From contig NZ_QFFF01000001.1 of the NCBI RefSeq assembly GCF_003129465.1, positions 310,001-374,000 of the forward strand: a stretch of 64,000 nt of DNA, written 5' to 3'. A model generated the notes under the pieces. The model was not told the origin of the DNA. It searched no databases and saw nothing but the letters and a program-made list of their open reading frames with translations. Made by a program: the position numbers and the translations under genes. This DNA is from Sphingosinicella humi (GTDB lineage Bacteria > Pseudomonadota > Alphaproteobacteria > Sphingomonadales > Sphingomonadaceae). This document shows, one piece after another, positions 9,447 through 17,518 of this stretch (its first letter is position 1; each line of letters opens with the position of its first letter).

Positions 9447-12400
9447 TCCGCAGCCTCCGTAGCTGTCTGCTCGATGAGGAGATTCTGTCCGCGCCTCGAC
9501 AGCCGGGTGCCGGTAAGCCCCTCCAGCTTAGCCCGAAATGCTGTTTGCTCCTCATAACCTAATGATTGGAGCAATCGTTCGCCAGCCATGAGGGCGTTTG
9601 TCTCATCCCGACCAAATTGTGTGTACATGAATTTTGCCAATTCGTTGGCGATCCTTAGTCCATCTTCCTCAGAGATATGAAGGAAGAGCGCCTCGAGGCC
9701 AGCCCGGGCCAGGAAGGCGTCGAACATCCTCAGTCGCTTCAAATTGGGAACGCTTGCGTCGATCGATTGGTAGAAAACGGCTGCCTGGCATACGTTATCG
9801 ATCAGCTCGAATTCCCGTTCTCCTCGGTCATCCAGCTCCACGACAAACTCTAAATCTTCTGCGCTGCCCAGAGTGATTAGTGAGACGTTTCTCTCCGCAC
9901 CGCCGCCGTCACTTCCACGCAGGAGCTGTTGGCACTGCATAATCAGGTTGTAGGTGGCGTGCCATGTGAGCGCCCAATCATCAGCCTCGTTCGTGCGCTG
10001 GTCGAGGACCGCCGAAGCAGTATCCCATTGTTTTACCTTGTCGAAAATAGAGCCAGTTTGGGCTGCCTGAACACGGAGGTGGTCCAATTGCTCAAACTCA
10101 CGCTGAGCTTCTTTGTAGCGGCGGGAGGCCTCGCGGAACCTGAAGCCCACTTCGTTGAACCGCGCGTGCAATCCAATCAGGAAGGCAGGGCCAGACATGA
10201 AAAACCGGCACCGCACGCAATTCTTGCTGCCTGGGCCCGGCACCGGCCCGTGGACGGTGTAGCCGTCCGCCCGACGGTGGAGGAGTGGGCCTCCTTCGTG
10301 ACACCGCATGCAACCGACTGGGCAAATGCCGTAGTCAATGCGGACCCAGGACGCCCGTGCACCCTTCGCTGCAGCATCAACCGCATCGACATCGTTATAG
10401 GCGATTGCCGATTTCAACTCATCGTATGCCTTGGATTTTAGATGTGCCTCCCAGCCCTCCTGTTGCCTAGCTTGCATCTCAGCGGAGGCAGAGTTCAGAA
10501 CACGCGAGATATGGCCGATTGAATGCTTCTGATAATAGGCCGTCATGATTGCGGTGCAGTGGCCCGCCACCTTCATCAGAATGGCCAGATCGACACCCTT
10601 CTCCGCCATGGCGGTAATCCACGTGACGCGAAGGGAGTGCAGGTCGTAGGCGACTGCAGAAGGAGCACCATCAGCTCTGCGCGAGAGGATCAGTTTGTCC
10701 TCGATGCCCATGTCGCGCAGTCGACGCTCGAGCTCGGTGAGCAGCTTGATCCAATAGCTCCGAAGCCGGCCGTCGGTCACCGGCTGATCCCGATGTTCGG
10801 AGCATGGGTCGCGGAAGAGGAAAGTTTCCGCCCCACGTGCAGCGAGAGCTTCTGCCGTGTGGCGGATCATGAGCTCCCTCGCGGCGAGGTCTTGCCATTG
10901 TGTTTGGTGAGAGACTGGGTTGTATTTTTCCTGCCACTGCCTGAGTTCATCGAGCAGTCTGACGACAGGCTCATGATTCCAAGGTATTTCGTAGCCCCGC
11001 TCCTGATCTCTCCGGCCCACGTCCGCCGTCTTATTTGTGTTGATATATAGACATAGGTCATCACCACGGCGACGAATGACCCCCTTTGGGGGATCCGCTT
11101 CGCCGGCTAACTCATGGGAGTTCTCTTCCCACTTTCCGGTAGCGATGTTGAAGCGCGAACGATCTGCCTCGCCAGAGTTCAACATCCTCACTTGGAATGT
11201 ACGAAGCGGCGTCTCTAGCTTGAGCAATATGGCTGAATTACGGACTGGCGACCAAACTTCCACATAGCAGCCGAGTTGCTCATCAAACCAATTGAGCCAG
11301 TCGCCGCCCTTCCAACCGAGTTTAGATCTTCCGATTACCTTAGGCGTAGCTGCATCATCTGCCGTCAGGATTTCCTTCAGCAGGGTGACATATTTTGTAG
11401 GCATCGCCTCGCGATATGTTTCCGGTAGGTTCTGGCGCCTTTCGCCGGAAATGATAATCGGATTACGAAAGCCGGGCAGAATATACGGGTGACCGTCCTC
11501 GCCTTCTTCCACGCAACGAGTGACGATTAGCCATTCCAGAAACGAGTGAGCGTTGCGGGTATTCCGCTCAACTTCCGCTCTGAAGGGCTTGATATCTGAA
11601 CGCGCCCACGTGGTGCCCCTCAAGTATTCGATCGGCTCTCTCGGCAGACGCGAGTCGTCGAGGAGATGCTCCAGAAAAACCGTGAGAGCGCTGAGTGCTC
11701 CATTTCGGCTCCGCTGCCGCTGCGCGAACCACTCTTCAGATGCGGACCGCCACGCCTCCATTTCCGGTTCGCGCTTGACGACCCATTCGAATCTGACGTC
11801 CTGCTTTTTCGAGACGGGCCTTACCCAGCCAACGTAGTCGGTCACGGTCGACGTGACCGCCGTTTGGCCATACGCGCGAGTCATGGCCGCGATTATGAGC
11901 CGTGGAAGACTCCGGTGCGTGTTGGTATTAATTTTTCGGCCTTCAAGGCAGAGTCGATAAACCTCCGGGGTGAGGTCACCGACCTCCTGCACTCCTTGTG
12001 TCGAAATCAGGACGTCTATCAGCCCGCGATACCGGTTAAGCGGACTCTTGTTCGTTCCACTTGCCTTGTCGTCATGCGCTTTGAAGTCATCAAGGATCGC
12101 CTTGATGTGCGGCATGCACCGACCCGAGCTGATCCAGGCTAAGCTACCTAGTCGAACGACGCCGACGATCGCGCTTGGATCCCGAGGCCAGACTATCAAG
12201 CCCTCTCTCCACAGCTCGAGGAGGTACTCACTCAGCCTCCCCTTGTCCGCTCCTACCTTGGCCCGACGAAAGGAGAGAGCGATGTCGTCAAGGACGGTTG
12301 CAAATTCTTCCCGCGTCTCGGCGGCACGCGCTCTCGCAACTAGGGCGCGGCCGGTGGCAGACATCGAGTAGCCCGGCCGATCCACAAACCTTTGGTAGTC

Positions 12401-12514
12401 GTCCCAGGCCTCGAACGCTCTACGAACAACTGACGGATCGAATGACTTACTGAGCCAGAACTGATTGAGGCTCGGGTTGACCCCGATTAGGTTGCCAGTC
12501 TGCTCAACCCGCAA
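9443..12514 (-). CDS. gmtZ: GmtZ/VPA1269-like large tyrosine recombinase
   Basis: This 1023-residue protein has a tyrosine-recombinase catalytic core near residues 620-660. DLHSLRVTW supplies the H..R pair, AGHCT the second histidine region and TAYYQKH the nucleophilic tyrosine. A cysteine-rich element (CPVGCMRCHEGG, then NCVRCRFF) lies near 730-760 and probably binds zinc. A long helical C-terminal part follows. This architecture fits the VPA1269/GmtZ family of the gamma-mobile-trio. The start chosen is TTG at 12514; there is no ATG before codon 50. The frame is the same as that of the upstream gmtY-like gene, separated from it by a single TAG and 16 sense codons, and no ribosome-binding site is obvious. 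The protein is expected to act with GmtY in integration or excision of the island. Confidence 0.75.
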   Translation of the reverse strand: MRVEQTGNLIGVNPSLNQFWLSKSFDPSVVRRAFEAWDDYQRFVDRPGYSMSATGRALVARARAAETREEFATVLDDIALSFRRAKVGADKGRLSEYLLELWREGLIVWPRDPSAIVGVVRLGSLAWISSGRCMPHIKAILDDFKAHDDKASGTNKSPLNRYRGLIDVLISTQGVQEVGDLTPEVYRLCLEGRKINTNTHRSLPRLIIAAMTRAYGQTAVTSTVTDYVGWVRPVSKKQDVRFEWVVKREPEMEAWRSASEEWFAQRQRSRNGALSALTVFLEHLLDDSRLPREPIEYLRGTTWARSDIKPFRAEVERNTRNAHSFLEWLIVTRCVEEGEDGHPYILPGFRNPIIISGERRQNLPETYREAMPTKYVTLLKEILTADDAATPKVIGRSKLGWKGGDWLNWFDEQLGCYVEVWSPVRNSAILLKLETPLRTFQVRMLNSGEADRSRFNIATGKWEENSHELAGEADPPKGVIRRRGDDLCLYINTNKTADVGRRDQERGYEIPWNHEPVVRLLDELRQWQEKYNPVSHQTQWQDLAARELMIRHTAEALAARGAETFLFRDPCSEHRDQPVTDGRLRSYWIKLLTELERRLRDMGIEDKLILSRRADGAPSAVAYDLHSLRVTWITAMAEKGVDLAILMKVAGHCTAIMTAYYQKHSIGHISRVLNSASAEMQARQQEGWEAHLKSKAYDELKSAIAYNDVDAVDAAAKGARASWVRIDYGICPVGCMRCHEGGPLLHRRADGYTVHGPVPGPGSKNCVRCRFFMSGPAFLIGLHARFNEVGFRFREASRRYKEAQREFEQLDHLRVQAAQTGSIFDKVKQWDTASAVLDQRTNEADDWALTWHATYNLIMQCQQLLRGSDGGGAERNVSLITLGSAEDLEFVVELDDRGEREFELIDNVCQAAVFYQSIDASVPNLKRLRMFDAFLARAGLEALFLHISEEDGLRIANELAKFMYTQFGRDETNALMAGERLLQSLGYEEQTAFRAKLEGLTGTRLSRRGQNLLIEQTATEAAE

Positions 12515-12562
12515 CGGTACTAGTTCTGCGTCATGAAAAGAGCGCTGATTGATCGCCGCCCC

Positions 12563-13951
12563 CTAAGGTATCGAAGCTACAGGAATTGCCGCGCCAACCT
12601 CGGCAAGGCGACGTTGCACGAGATGGGCCTCTCGGTCATTGTAGACCTCCTGCGACAGTATCGAAGTCTGCCCCATGCCCACTTGGAAAATCTTCTTGTC
12701 AATCAGACCAGCGTCGACGAGATCCTGCATCCGCTGACCGTAGCCGTGACGAAGCCCATGCGGCGTGGTGCCGTCGGCTTCGCGGCTTCGAAGACCAATT
12801 CTCCGGCAGGCGGCAGCCATGCTACGACGAATGGCCTCTGGGTTCATCGGCTCACCCTCTTTGGTGACGAACAACCACGGGTGGTTAACATTGGCTGGAC
12901 GAACGTATCGTACATACAGCCGGTAAAGTTGAAGGAATAGCCTTCCGTACTCCGCAGGAAGCCAAAGCAGAGGCCTGAACTTCCCGTGCCTCTTTAGTAG
13001 CATTCCCTTCCATCCACTTTTATCATCCCAATGGAGTGGACTCCTGTCATACATCACCTTCAGGAATGTTGCTCGATTAGTCGAAATGTACTTCCCAGTC
13101 CTTGGATCGATCCATTCTATTTCACCTTCAGAGGGGTGATACATTCTAACGTGAGACATCGTCTTATCAAATGGGTCCTCATAGACGTCGCCGACGAACA
13201 TATGACACGCTTCCGAGACGCGGACGCTAGCGCCGTACATCAGGATACATATCATCTGATCACGGATATTATATTTCACCCAAGGTATAGTAGACTTCGA
13301 CTTTCCTGGATTGATGAAGCCGGACCCTATGAGGTCTCCAAATCGCTCGTGTGGAAAAAATTTTGGCCGGCCCGCGACAGCTGGAGCTCTTGATGGAAGG
13401 GCAAACCGCCGAGCCACGGACGCATTTGCCTCCGCCACGGCGCGATCCTTGGTATGTGCAAGCAGAGCTGCGGAGCGCATCTTGTTCCAGCTACGCCAGA
13501 ACGCGATGCGCTCTGCATGTGAAGCCTGGCGATATGGGTTCAGCGGCCTCGTCTTGTACTTGTCGACGAGCCAGTCCGAGAATTCGCATGCCGCCACGGT
13601 GAGACTCTCAACGGTGTCAGAGCTGCAGGGCAGCCAGTATAGCCCGTGCGGGTCTTCTTCTCCCGCGCCCAAGGTGCCTCGGTGCAGAGCATGTGAGAAG
13701 CTCGTGAAAAGCTGATGGCGGTTCCTTTCCTCTGCGAAATCAGCAGCTCGGGCAGCCATGAACTCGATGAGACGAACGATGGCTTGAGCGTACGCCCTTT
13801 CCCTGCTGAGGCTGAGGCTACGCTCCGCGAGATATTCCCCGAAGGGTTGAAATATTTCGCCATTGATGAGGACGACCGCAGTAAGGCGGTTCTCGCGCGC
13901 CCTATCCCGTGCGATAACGTATGTCGCTACTCGTCCACGAACTGAGCGCAC
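12563..13951 (-). CDS. gmtY: GmtY-like tyrosine recombinase/integrase
   Basis: This 462-residue site-specific recombinase starts with GTG at 13951. Catalytic residues are visible: R in GASVRVSEA near residue 241, HGLRHGYG near 398 giving H and R, and the tyrosine in SQEVYND near 437. The N-terminal 180 residues form a SAM-like core-binding domain. It is the first gene of the minus-strand operon and begins only about 140 bases from the junction with the chromosomal rarA fragment, the usual place for an integrase near an att site. In gamma-mobile-trio islands GmtY is the recombinase partner of GmtZ and GmtX. The tyrosine-recombinase call is firm; naming it GmtY depends on the neighbours. Confidence 0.8.
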   Translation of the reverse strand: MRSVRGRVATYVIARDRARENRLTAVVLINGEIFQPFGEYLAERSLSLSRERAYAQAIVRLIEFMAARAADFAEERNRHQLFTSFSHALHRGTLGAGEEDPHGLYWLPCSSDTVESLTVAACEFSDWLVDKYKTRPLNPYRQASHAERIAFWRSWNKMRSAALLAHTKDRAVAEANASVARRFALPSRAPAVAGRPKFFPHERFGDLIGSGFINPGKSKSTIPWVKYNIRDQMICILMYGASVRVSEACHMFVGDVYEDPFDKTMSHVRMYHPSEGEIEWIDPRTGKYISTNRATFLKVMYDRSPLHWDDKSGWKGMLLKRHGKFRPLLWLPAEYGRLFLQLYRLYVRYVRPANVNHPWLFVTKEGEPMNPEAIRRSMAAACRRIGLRSREADGTTPHGLRHGYGQRMQDLVDAGLIDKKIFQVGMGQTSILSQEVYNDREAHLVQRRLAEVGAAIPVASIP

Positions 13952-14089
13952 CAGGCTTCCTTATCTTGGGTATAAACCTTGAGGGTTATTTCTCACTGCG
14001 TCAAGGCACCAGAAGGACTGCGAAATAGGGTTCCTTCGGGCCTCGAGACGGTTTTGCGCCGTCAAGTGAGTAGACCGGGTGGGGGTGAT
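13952..14089. other. Island-chromosome junction, presumed att region
   Basis: This non-coding stretch lies between the integrase start codon and the first rarA-like codons. It must contain the integrase promoter and the right attachment site. An ACCTTGAGGGTT near 13976 and a spaced inverted pair CTCACT (about 13992) and AGTGAG (about 14065), each close to a GTCAAG element, are possible recombinase-binding arms. The rarA-like frame runs open upstream to 13979 but the protein similarity starts at about 14090. The exact crossover point cannot be set without the left end. Confidence 0.45.
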
Positions 14090-14677
14090 TTCGACAAGGA
14101 CCGGGAGGGCCATTACAACCTCATCTCCGCCCTCCACAAAGCGATACGCGGCTCGGACCCGCAGGCGGCGCTCTACTATCTCGCGCGCATGCTGGTCGCC
14201 GGCGAGGAGCCGCTCTACGTCCTGCGCCGCCTGACCCGCGCCGCCACCGAGGATATCGGCCTCGCCGATCCCCAGGCCCTGGTCCAGTGCCTCGCGGCCA
14301 AGGACGCCTATGATTTCCTCGGCTCTCCGGAGGGCGAGCTCGCCATCGTCCAGGCCTGCCTCTATCTCGCGACCGCGCCCAAATCGAACGCGGTCTACAT
14401 GGCTCAGAAAGGAGCCTGGCGGACGGCGAAGGACACGGGCTCGCTGAAGCCGCCCAAGAACATCTTGAACGCGCCGACCAAGCTCATGAAGCAGGTCGGC
14501 TACGGCAGGGGGTACCAATATGATCACGACGCTCCGGAGGGCTTTTCCGGCGACAATTACTGGCCCGAGGAAATGGAGCCGCAGACCTTCTACGCCCCCG
14601 TCGACCGCGGCTTCGAAAAGCGCATCGCCGAACGCATCGCCTGGTGGGAGGAGCGTCGCGCTGAAATGCGCAAGTAA
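14090..14677 (+). pseudogene. rarA: rarA (mgsA) C-terminal fragment, disrupted by the island
   Basis: The translation from FDKDREGHYNL to the stop matches the C-terminal part of replication-associated recombination protein A: the ALHKAIRGSDPQAALYYLARML helices, the EDIGLADP segment, and the end YAPVDRGFEKRIAERIAWW typical of alphaproteobacterial RarA. The N-terminal AAA+ domain with Walker A and B, over 200 residues, is missing. RarA is a tetrameric, MgsA/WRNIP1-type ATPase acting at stalled forks. The sequence just upstream belongs to the mobile island, so the gene was cut by the insertion. The N-terminal part may lie beyond the far end of the island. A TTG at 13979 could theoretically start a 232-residue chimaeric product, but without the ATPase domain it would not be a working RarA. 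Confidence 0.85.
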
Positions 14678-16043
14678 GCTTCTCCTCGCCGCTGCCTTGG
14701 CGACAACGCCGGCAGCGGCGCAGGACGGCGACCGCTACACCCGCGCGCTGGCCGCCGGCTACAAGGCCTCCTTTCTCTGCAGCGATCTGTTCAACGCGGG
14801 CCAGACGGTGGAGCAGGTCGAGCGCGACGACCTCCAGCGTACCTATGCGAGCCTTGAGCCGCTTTTCCCCGAGCTGAAGGCCGACATCGACCGCCAAGCC
14901 AGGACCGTCAGAGTCGCCTTCGACGAGACGCTGCCGCCGCGCGTCGCCGCCTGGCGCCCGCATCTCGGCTGCGCCCAGCTCCCGATAGGCGCCGATCCCG
15001 CCAGCGCCTCGCTGCTGCCCCGGCTGTCGGTGGATCCGGCGATCGACCGCTCGGACCGCCTCCCCTGGCCCCACGGTGATCAGAAGGCGGCGGCGAAGCC
15101 GAAGGGCGACGCCAAGGCGCTTGCCGAAGCCGTCGACGATGCCTTCGACCGCCGCACCTATGGACAGGGCAGCGAAACGACGGCGGTGCTCGTGGTCCAG
15201 AACGGCAAGATCGTCGCCGAGCGCTATCGCCACGATTTCGACATGCACATGTCGCAGCGCACCTGGTCGGTCGCGAAGAGCATCTCCGCCACTCTGATCG
15301 GCGCCGCCGTCCAGCAGGGCCTGATCGACGTCGAGGCGCCCGCGCCGGTCCCGGAGTGGCAGAGCCCCGGCGATCCCCGCGCCGCCATCACCACCGACCA
15401 GCTGCTGCGCATGGCCAGCGGCCTCCATTCGGATCATGCCGGCAACCGCACCGACGCGCTCTATTTCGGCGGCACCGCCGTCACCGAACAGGCGGTCGCC
15501 TGGCCGCTGGAGGCGGCGCCCGGTACGCGCTGGCGCTATGCCAACAACGACACCCTGCTCGCCATCCGGGGTTTGCGCGCGAAGCTGGAGGGCGAGGCAA
15601 AGCTCGCCTTTCCGATGACGGACCTCTTCTGGCGCATCGGCATGACGCGCACCGTCCCGGAGACCGACTGGAAGGGGAATTTCATCCTTTCCAGCCAGGT
15701 CTGGACCACTGCCCGCGACCTCGTCCGCCTCGGCCTCCTCTACCTGAATGACGGCGTCTGGAACGGCGAGCGCATCCTGCCGCCGGGCTGGGGCGATTAC
15801 GTCTCCCGCCTGGGGTCGGCGCAGCCGCCCGCCGGCGGCTATGGCTATGGCGCCGGCTTCTGGACCTTCCCCAAGGGCAGCGGCTTGCCGGAGGACGCCT
15901 ATATCGGCCGCGGCAATAGGGGTCAGTATCTGGTCATCGTCCCCTCGCGAAACATCGTCATCGTCCGCCGCGGCTATGACGGGCCGGGCACCGGCTTCGA
16001 TCTCGACAGCTTCACCCGCGACCTGCTCGCCGCCCTCGAATGA
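14661..16043 (+). CDS. Secreted serine hydrolase of the class C beta-lactamase-like family
   Basis: The product has a signal peptide (KLLLAAALATTPAAAQ) and a serine beta-lactamase/penicillin-binding-like domain. The SxxK motif is SVAK with Ser203 and Lys206, and YAN corresponds to the YxN motif near residue 293. The terminal motif is a GxGNRGQ segment instead of KTG, as in esterase and 6-aminohexanoate-dimer-hydrolase relatives. The start is a problem. The frame has an ATG at 14520 inside rarA, but the signal peptide would then be internal. A CTG at 14661, seven bases after a strong GGAGGAG (14647-14653), would give a standard secreted protein of 460 residues. The gene overlaps the rarA fragment by 17 bases. 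The substrate is unknown; beta-lactam resistance should not be assumed. Confidence 0.75.
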   Translation: MKCASKLLLAAALATTPAAAQDGDRYTRALAAGYKASFLCSDLFNAGQTVEQVERDDLQRTYASLEPLFPELKADIDRQARTVRVAFDETLPPRVAAWRPHLGCAQLPIGADPASASLLPRLSVDPAIDRSDRLPWPHGDQKAAAKPKGDAKALAEAVDDAFDRRTYGQGSETTAVLVVQNGKIVAERYRHDFDMHMSQRTWSVAKSISATLIGAAVQQGLIDVEAPAPVPEWQSPGDPRAAITTDQLLRMASGLHSDHAGNRTDALYFGGTAVTEQAVAWPLEAAPGTRWRYANNDTLLAIRGLRAKLEGEAKLAFPMTDLFWRIGMTRTVPETDWKGNFILSSQVWTTARDLVRLGLLYLNDGVWNGERILPPGWGDYVSRLGSAQPPAGGYGYGAGFWTFPKGSGLPEDAYIGRGNRGQYLVIVPSRNIVIVRRGYDGPGTGFDLDSFTRDLLAALE

Positions 16044-16131
16044 TCGGGCGGAGGAACCAGGGCGCGGCTAAGGCATTTCTTTCGGCAGCGGCACGAATTA
16101 TGCCTACGACATCATGCAAGGGGGAATGAGG

Positions 16132-17421
16132 ATGTACGAGACCTATCCGGAGCGCTCCTATTGGCAGGACCAGGCGCTGGAATGGCTGCCGCGCATCATC
16201 GGCGCGATCGCCATCCTCCTCATCGCCTGGATATTGGCGCGCGCCGCCAAATGGGCGATCGCCAAGATGGTCGATCGCATCCCGGCCCTCAAGCGCCATA
16301 GCGAGGCGCAGCCCGGCAAGACGGTCGGCAGCCTCATCGGCGACATCGCCTTCTGGCTGATCCTGCTGGTCGGCATCCTCCTCGCGCTGCAGCCGCTCGG
16401 CCTCAGCCAGGTCCTCGATCCGGTGCGCGAGCTCACCACCAACACCTTCGCCTTCATCCCCAATCTCGTCGCCGGCGGCCTGCTCTTCTTCCTGGGCCTC
16501 GTCATCGCTCGGATCGTGCAGCGCGTGGTCGAAGGCTCGCTGCTCGCCGCCAACGCCGATGGATGGCTGCGAAAGACCGGCCTCATCGACGGCGCCGGCA
16601 CCGTCCCCGCTCAGCCCGCCGAGGCGCCGCCGGCGGTGACCGGAAGGGCCTCGATCAGTCGCTCGGCCGGCCTCATCGCCTTCTTCCTCGTCATCATCCC
16701 CTTCGCCATCGCCGCTTTGGAGGCACTTCAGATCTCCTCCATCTCCGGCCCCGCCACCGAGATGTTGCGGACCATCCTCGATGCGATCCCCAACGTGCTC
16801 GGCGCGGTGATCCTGCTCGCCATCGGCTATTTCCTCGGCAAGCTTGCCAAGCAGGCGATCGAGCAGATCCTTCCCTCCATGGGCTTCGACCGCTCGGTGA
16901 ACGCGCTCGGCTTCTCGTCGGACAGCACGACGCCCTCGCGCACCGTGGGCACGATCGTGATGATCGCGATCCTCATCTTCTTCGCGATCAAGGCCGCCGA
17001 GCTGCTCAACTCCCCGATCATCGCGATCATGCTGGCGCAGACGCTGGAGCTCGGCACCAAGATCCTGTTCGGCACCGGCATCATCCTGGCGGGCGTGATC
17101 ATCGCCCGCATCGTCTCGCGGCTGGTGAGCGGTGCCGGCACGGAAGGTTGGCTTCCGGCCATCCTCAAATGGTCTATCATCGCCCTCGCCGTCGCCATGG
17201 GCCTCCGGTTCATGGGTCTTGCCAACGAGATCGTGATCATCGCCTTCGCCTCGATCATCGGCTCGGCGGCGGTCGCCTGCGCCCTCGCCTTCGGCCTCGG
17301 CGGCCGACCGACCGCGCACAAGCTGCTGGAGGAATGGACGGAGCGCAACCAGCCGCCCAAAGCCCCGGCGCGCCCGCGCACCCCCAAGCCCCCCAGCGAC
17401 GACCAGCCGCCGCTAGTGTGA
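16132..17421 (+). CDS. Mechanosensitive-channel-like membrane protein (TM-helix repeat family)
   Basis: The protein has about ten hydrophobic segments arranged as repeated pairs, with the pattern IPNLVAGGLLFFLGLVIARIV recurring in variants such as IPNVLGAVILLAIGYFLGKL. This is the conserved TM-helix repeat found in MscS-related proteins of the YdeI/CmpX type. It sits in the inner membrane and is presumed to take part in osmotic responses; no full MscS beta-domain is visible. The C-terminus is proline-rich. Of three ATGs (16114, 16126, 16132), the last is chosen because AAGGGGGA (16118-16125) lies six bases before it, giving 429 residues. A palindromic repeat follows the stop. Confidence 0.75.
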   Translation: MYETYPERSYWQDQALEWLPRIIGAIAILLIAWILARAAKWAIAKMVDRIPALKRHSEAQPGKTVGSLIGDIAFWLILLVGILLALQPLGLSQVLDPVRELTTNTFAFIPNLVAGGLLFFLGLVIARIVQRVVEGSLLAANADGWLRKTGLIDGAGTVPAQPAEAPPAVTGRASISRSAGLIAFFLVIIPFAIAALEALQISSISGPATEMLRTILDAIPNVLGAVILLAIGYFLGKLAKQAIEQILPSMGFDRSVNALGFSSDSTTPSRTVGTIVMIAILIFFAIKAAELLNSPIIAIMLAQTLELGTKILFGTGIILAGVIIARIVSRLVSGAGTEGWLPAILKWSIIALAVAMGLRFMGLANEIVIIAFASIIGSAAVACALAFGLGGRPTAHKLLEEWTERNQPPKAPARPRTPKPPSDDQPPLV

Positions 17422-17428
17422 GGCAGGG

Positions 17429-17510
17429 CGTCATCCCGGCGAAGGCCGGGGTCTCGTGGAGAAGGGCCGTGACATCTCGTCCGGAGATCCCGGCCTTCGC
17501 CGGGATGACG
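17429..17510. repeat. REP-like palindromic element
   Basis: Arms at 17429-17450 and 17489-17510 form a perfect 22-base inverted repeat around a 38-base loop; the arm core is CATCCCGGCGAAGGCCGGG. Elements of this CATCCCGGCGAA type are widely dispersed in sphingomonad intergenic DNA. It lies between the stop of the channel-like gene and the start codon at 17519, so it may also end transcription or protect the upstream mRNA. Confidence 0.8.
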
Positions 17511-17518
17511 TATAGCAC

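Larger units (their letters stand above)
1..14089. mobile_element. Gamma-mobile-trio-like island, right part, inserted in rarA
   Basis: The stretch from the left edge to about 14089 reads as one foreign island. Its right end carries a minus-strand recombination module: gmtY-like recombinase, gmtZ/VPA1269-like recombinase, coiled-coil protein, RecD2-like helicase and gmtX-like protein, mostly overlapping or nearly touching. The plus-strand cargo at the left is a DNA methyltransferase-like gene and a PHP/SMC-like ATPase, both types common in phage defence. The right border is placed where a reading frame homologous to the C-terminal part of RarA begins abruptly. The left border, and with it the rest of rarA, is outside the window. 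Some stretches (for example near 1200, 6720 and 13260) are visibly richer in A+T than the DNA after 14100. No att direct repeat could be identified because only one end is visible. GMT elements are described mainly from Gammaproteobacteria, so placing this one in the group is an inference from gene content. Confidence 0.75.

Noticed and set aside
14661-16043. Calling the serine hydrolase an AmpC beta-lactamase
   Set aside because: SxxK and YxN are present, but the KTG motif is replaced by a GxGNRGQ segment as in esterase-like relatives, so a resistance role is not supported.
16012-17319. Minus-strand frame of 435 codons opposite the channel-like gene
   Set aside because: It has extreme G, D, R, E and H composition, the mirror of hydrophobic helices. 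No gene is supported.
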